Part shown: one piece after another, positions 60,900 through 62,716 of the stretch
How positions within the stretch are numbered: position 1 is the first letter of the stretch
Layout of the letters: each line of letters begins with the position of its first letter
Source of the DNA: Funneliformis mosseae
Lineage: Eukaryota > Glomeromycota > Glomeromycetes > Glomerales > Glomeraceae
Direction: 5' to 3'
Length of the DNA stretch: 62,716 bases
Assembly: GCA_910592005.1 (NCBI GenBank)
Contig: CAJVPP010000022.1
Coordinates: 1 to 62,716 of the forward strand
The notes under the pieces: model-generated
Databases searched by the model: none
Seen by the model: the letters and a program-made list of their open reading frames with translations, nothing else
What the model was told of the DNA's origin: nothing
Position numbers and translations under genes: made by a program

Positions 60900-62716
60900 A
60901 TTTCTGCCCGTTATGATAATGCTGGCTTCAGTGAATACTTGAGTGACTCAGATAACTATAATAATAATGATTCTGATTGTGGATCAGATGATTATGATAA
61001 CTATGAGTCTAATTATAGGTCTGATAATAAAAAAGCTTTTTACGTTTCAACTAGCACTACCAAAGCTGTAAAAGAATAAAAGGTTAATTTGACATATACT
61101 GTACTTTGAGGCAAGAAAACTTCAATGATAAATTTTTCCCTAAAGATTTGCTAAATGTCATTCAGGGATCCTTTCATCATCACCTAGAAATATGTCAGAT
61201 GATAAAGGATCATTAGATTGCCTTCCAATTTATTTATTCCTCTTTCTGAATGAAAAAGGCTCTAGTTTATATAACGCTTATAACTAAAATGAAGTGGAAA
61301 ATAAATTTGTTATAAAAATTGACCAAGATGCTGATCATGCTCCCAAATTTTCTGTTGCCGACGATATTTCTGAAGTTTATGGCTTACCTGAGATTTATGA
61401 ATGTATTAATAGTCAAAAACATTTAAGAGCTGTGATTAACATAGATGCTTCGCAAGAAGATATAGAGGCAACTGGTGTTAAAGCGCAAAAAGTATTCTTT
61501 CAAATCTGCCTATCTTTCAATGGATTAGTAATCACTATATCATTAGACCCTAGCAAGTGTAGCTACCATATTTTATACGCACTGGCTCTTCTTATTAATC
61601 ATCATAAACTCAAAGCATTTACTGAATTAGTATATATCATAACTGGTGAAAAATTCAGCAAATACATTGATAGAGGATTGCCTGATCAAAATTTTAACCT
61701 TCACTTAATTGGTTCAGCAAAAAAAAGTCGTGTAAAGTGTATTCTTCAATTCTCACTAGATAATGGATGGAATGAAATTGATCATGCTAAGGTTCAACTA
61801 CCTACTAGCTTAGGATTTAAAGTAAGATCTCAAATGCTTAGCACAGAAAAAAATAATAATTCGCTAAGAATATCTGTAGGTCAGGATGTATTGCAAAATG
61901 CGTAAACCTTATTTTGCAAAAGCATTTTAACTATCTTAAGAATTGCATTATCAAAGAAAAGAACTCAGAAAATTTTATCTATTTTAACCGAAAAGTTCTA
62001 CTAGAATGTTCATTATGTAAACATATACATGATAAAGATCATCAGTGATTCAGTTGTGTATATGCTAGCAGTAGAACATTCATTGTAAAATGCTTCTGAT
62101 AAGGTAGTGATGAACCTGAGAAAGTTTTTGAATACAACCCATCTATTGCAAAAAAAATTAGACAAAAAAATAAAAAATCGTCTTCATCGCCTAGTATTTG
62201 CAAAATAAAAGGCTCAGGTTTCCTAAGAGCTTTTGTAAAATTGCCATTCTGGGTTAAGTATAATGAAGCTCTTACAGCGACAGAAATATATGAAGAGAGA
62301 TATGTAAAGCCACTACCTGACGAAGGGGATATTTATGTAGGGTCTCCTTGGGAAATAGGGAAAACATATGTTCTTGAAAATCTTACCATATCTGATGATG
62401 TAAATTTGCTAGTAGTATCTACACGCCACTCCTATTCGAATGCTGTTACTATCAAACTTAATCTTAAGTTATATTATGATATCGATGGTAATATAAATCT
62501 ATCCGATCACAAGAGGGTAGTATGCCAGATAGAGAATTTATACTGTATTACTAAAATTGTAGATGTAGTAAAAAATGTAAATATTCTCCAATACAATATG
62601 ACTTATGGCTTGATGAAATAGTGTCTATAATTGCTCAAGCACAGAGTCATTTGGCTAAGCAGTCAATAGAGAAATTATATAAATTAATCCAAGAGGCTAA
62701 GCGCATTATTATAATA
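60900..62716 (+). pseudogene. Primase-helicase / origin-binding-type element gene, decayed
   Basis: An acidic Asp/Ser/Asn-rich N-terminal part (about 60930-61077) precedes a primase-like (AEP) region from 61294 to 61905: a NID where the first metal motif is expected, SKCSYHILY as an s-x-H motif, and YIDRGLPDQNF after it. A Cys/His cluster follows in another frame (about 62008-62092). From about 62200 comes a helicase-like part with Walker A GSPWEIGKTYVLENL, then STRHSYSNAVTI and VVCQIENLYCI, like the PF02399 herpes origin-binding family found in some fungi and giant viruses. Breaks are a frameshift near 61900, stops at about 62047 and 62096-62101, and a frameshift near 62560-62585. Coding continues past the window end. 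Confidence 0.65.

Overview
The window looks like nuclear DNA of a very AT-rich filamentous fungus. Genes are cut by many small GT-AG introns, mostly about 60-190 bp. The gene set is fungal and secretory: a Golgi GDP-mannose transporter, an EMC10-like protein, a SAC1 phosphatase, a SERINC/Tms1 protein and a GT34 glycosyltransferase, with two F-box proteins. Decayed APE-type LINEs, MITEs and a primase/origin-binding-type element surround them. I infer an arbuscular mycorrhizal fungus (Glomeromycotina, Rhizophagus-like). That rests on composition and gene style, not on a database search.

Layout. 1-14747: two tandem copies of one non-LTR retrotransposon (ORF1 with RRM-like and CCHC parts; ORF2 with endonuclease, reverse transcriptase, RNase H and a terminal zinc finger). 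Both are dead and share three in-frame stops. 14771-15651: a tRNA-like, poly(A)-tailed SINE-like unit in the same T-rich target. 15652-28788: about 13 kb of extremely AT-rich DNA without a credible gene, holding a MITE, foldback structures, a degenerate repeat family and pyrimidine-rich tracts. 28789-30301: an FAD-linked (BBE-like) oxidoreductase. 30302-33860: another AT-rich gap with a hAT transposase fossil and a second MITE.

33861-50870 is the gene-dense core: GDP-mannose transporter (+), tubulin cofactor E (-), EMC10-like (+), tRNA-Ala(CGC) with an intron (+), SAC1 (+), BCD1-type HIT zinc finger (-), SERINC (+), GT34 (+), F-box protein (-). Two tight divergent pairs (TBCE/EMC10, 175 bp; BCD1/SERINC, 129 bp) probably share promoter DNA. 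Five of these genes serve the ER-Golgi system: nucleotide-sugar import, glycan building, membrane insertion, PI4P turnover and lipid/membrane balance. Exon models were joined by reading frame and family conservation. Two junctions need GC-AG introns and one SERINC junction has no AG acceptor.

54888-58189 holds an unrecognised protein and an LRR-type F-box protein. 58190-62716 is repeat territory: a perfectly centred palindrome, a 38-bp minisatellite, a pogo-type MITE, an array of about six long hairpins, and a decayed primase/helicase gene of the herpes origin-binding-protein-like family that runs off the window. The hairpin array directly upstream of that gene is the most unusual arrangement here.
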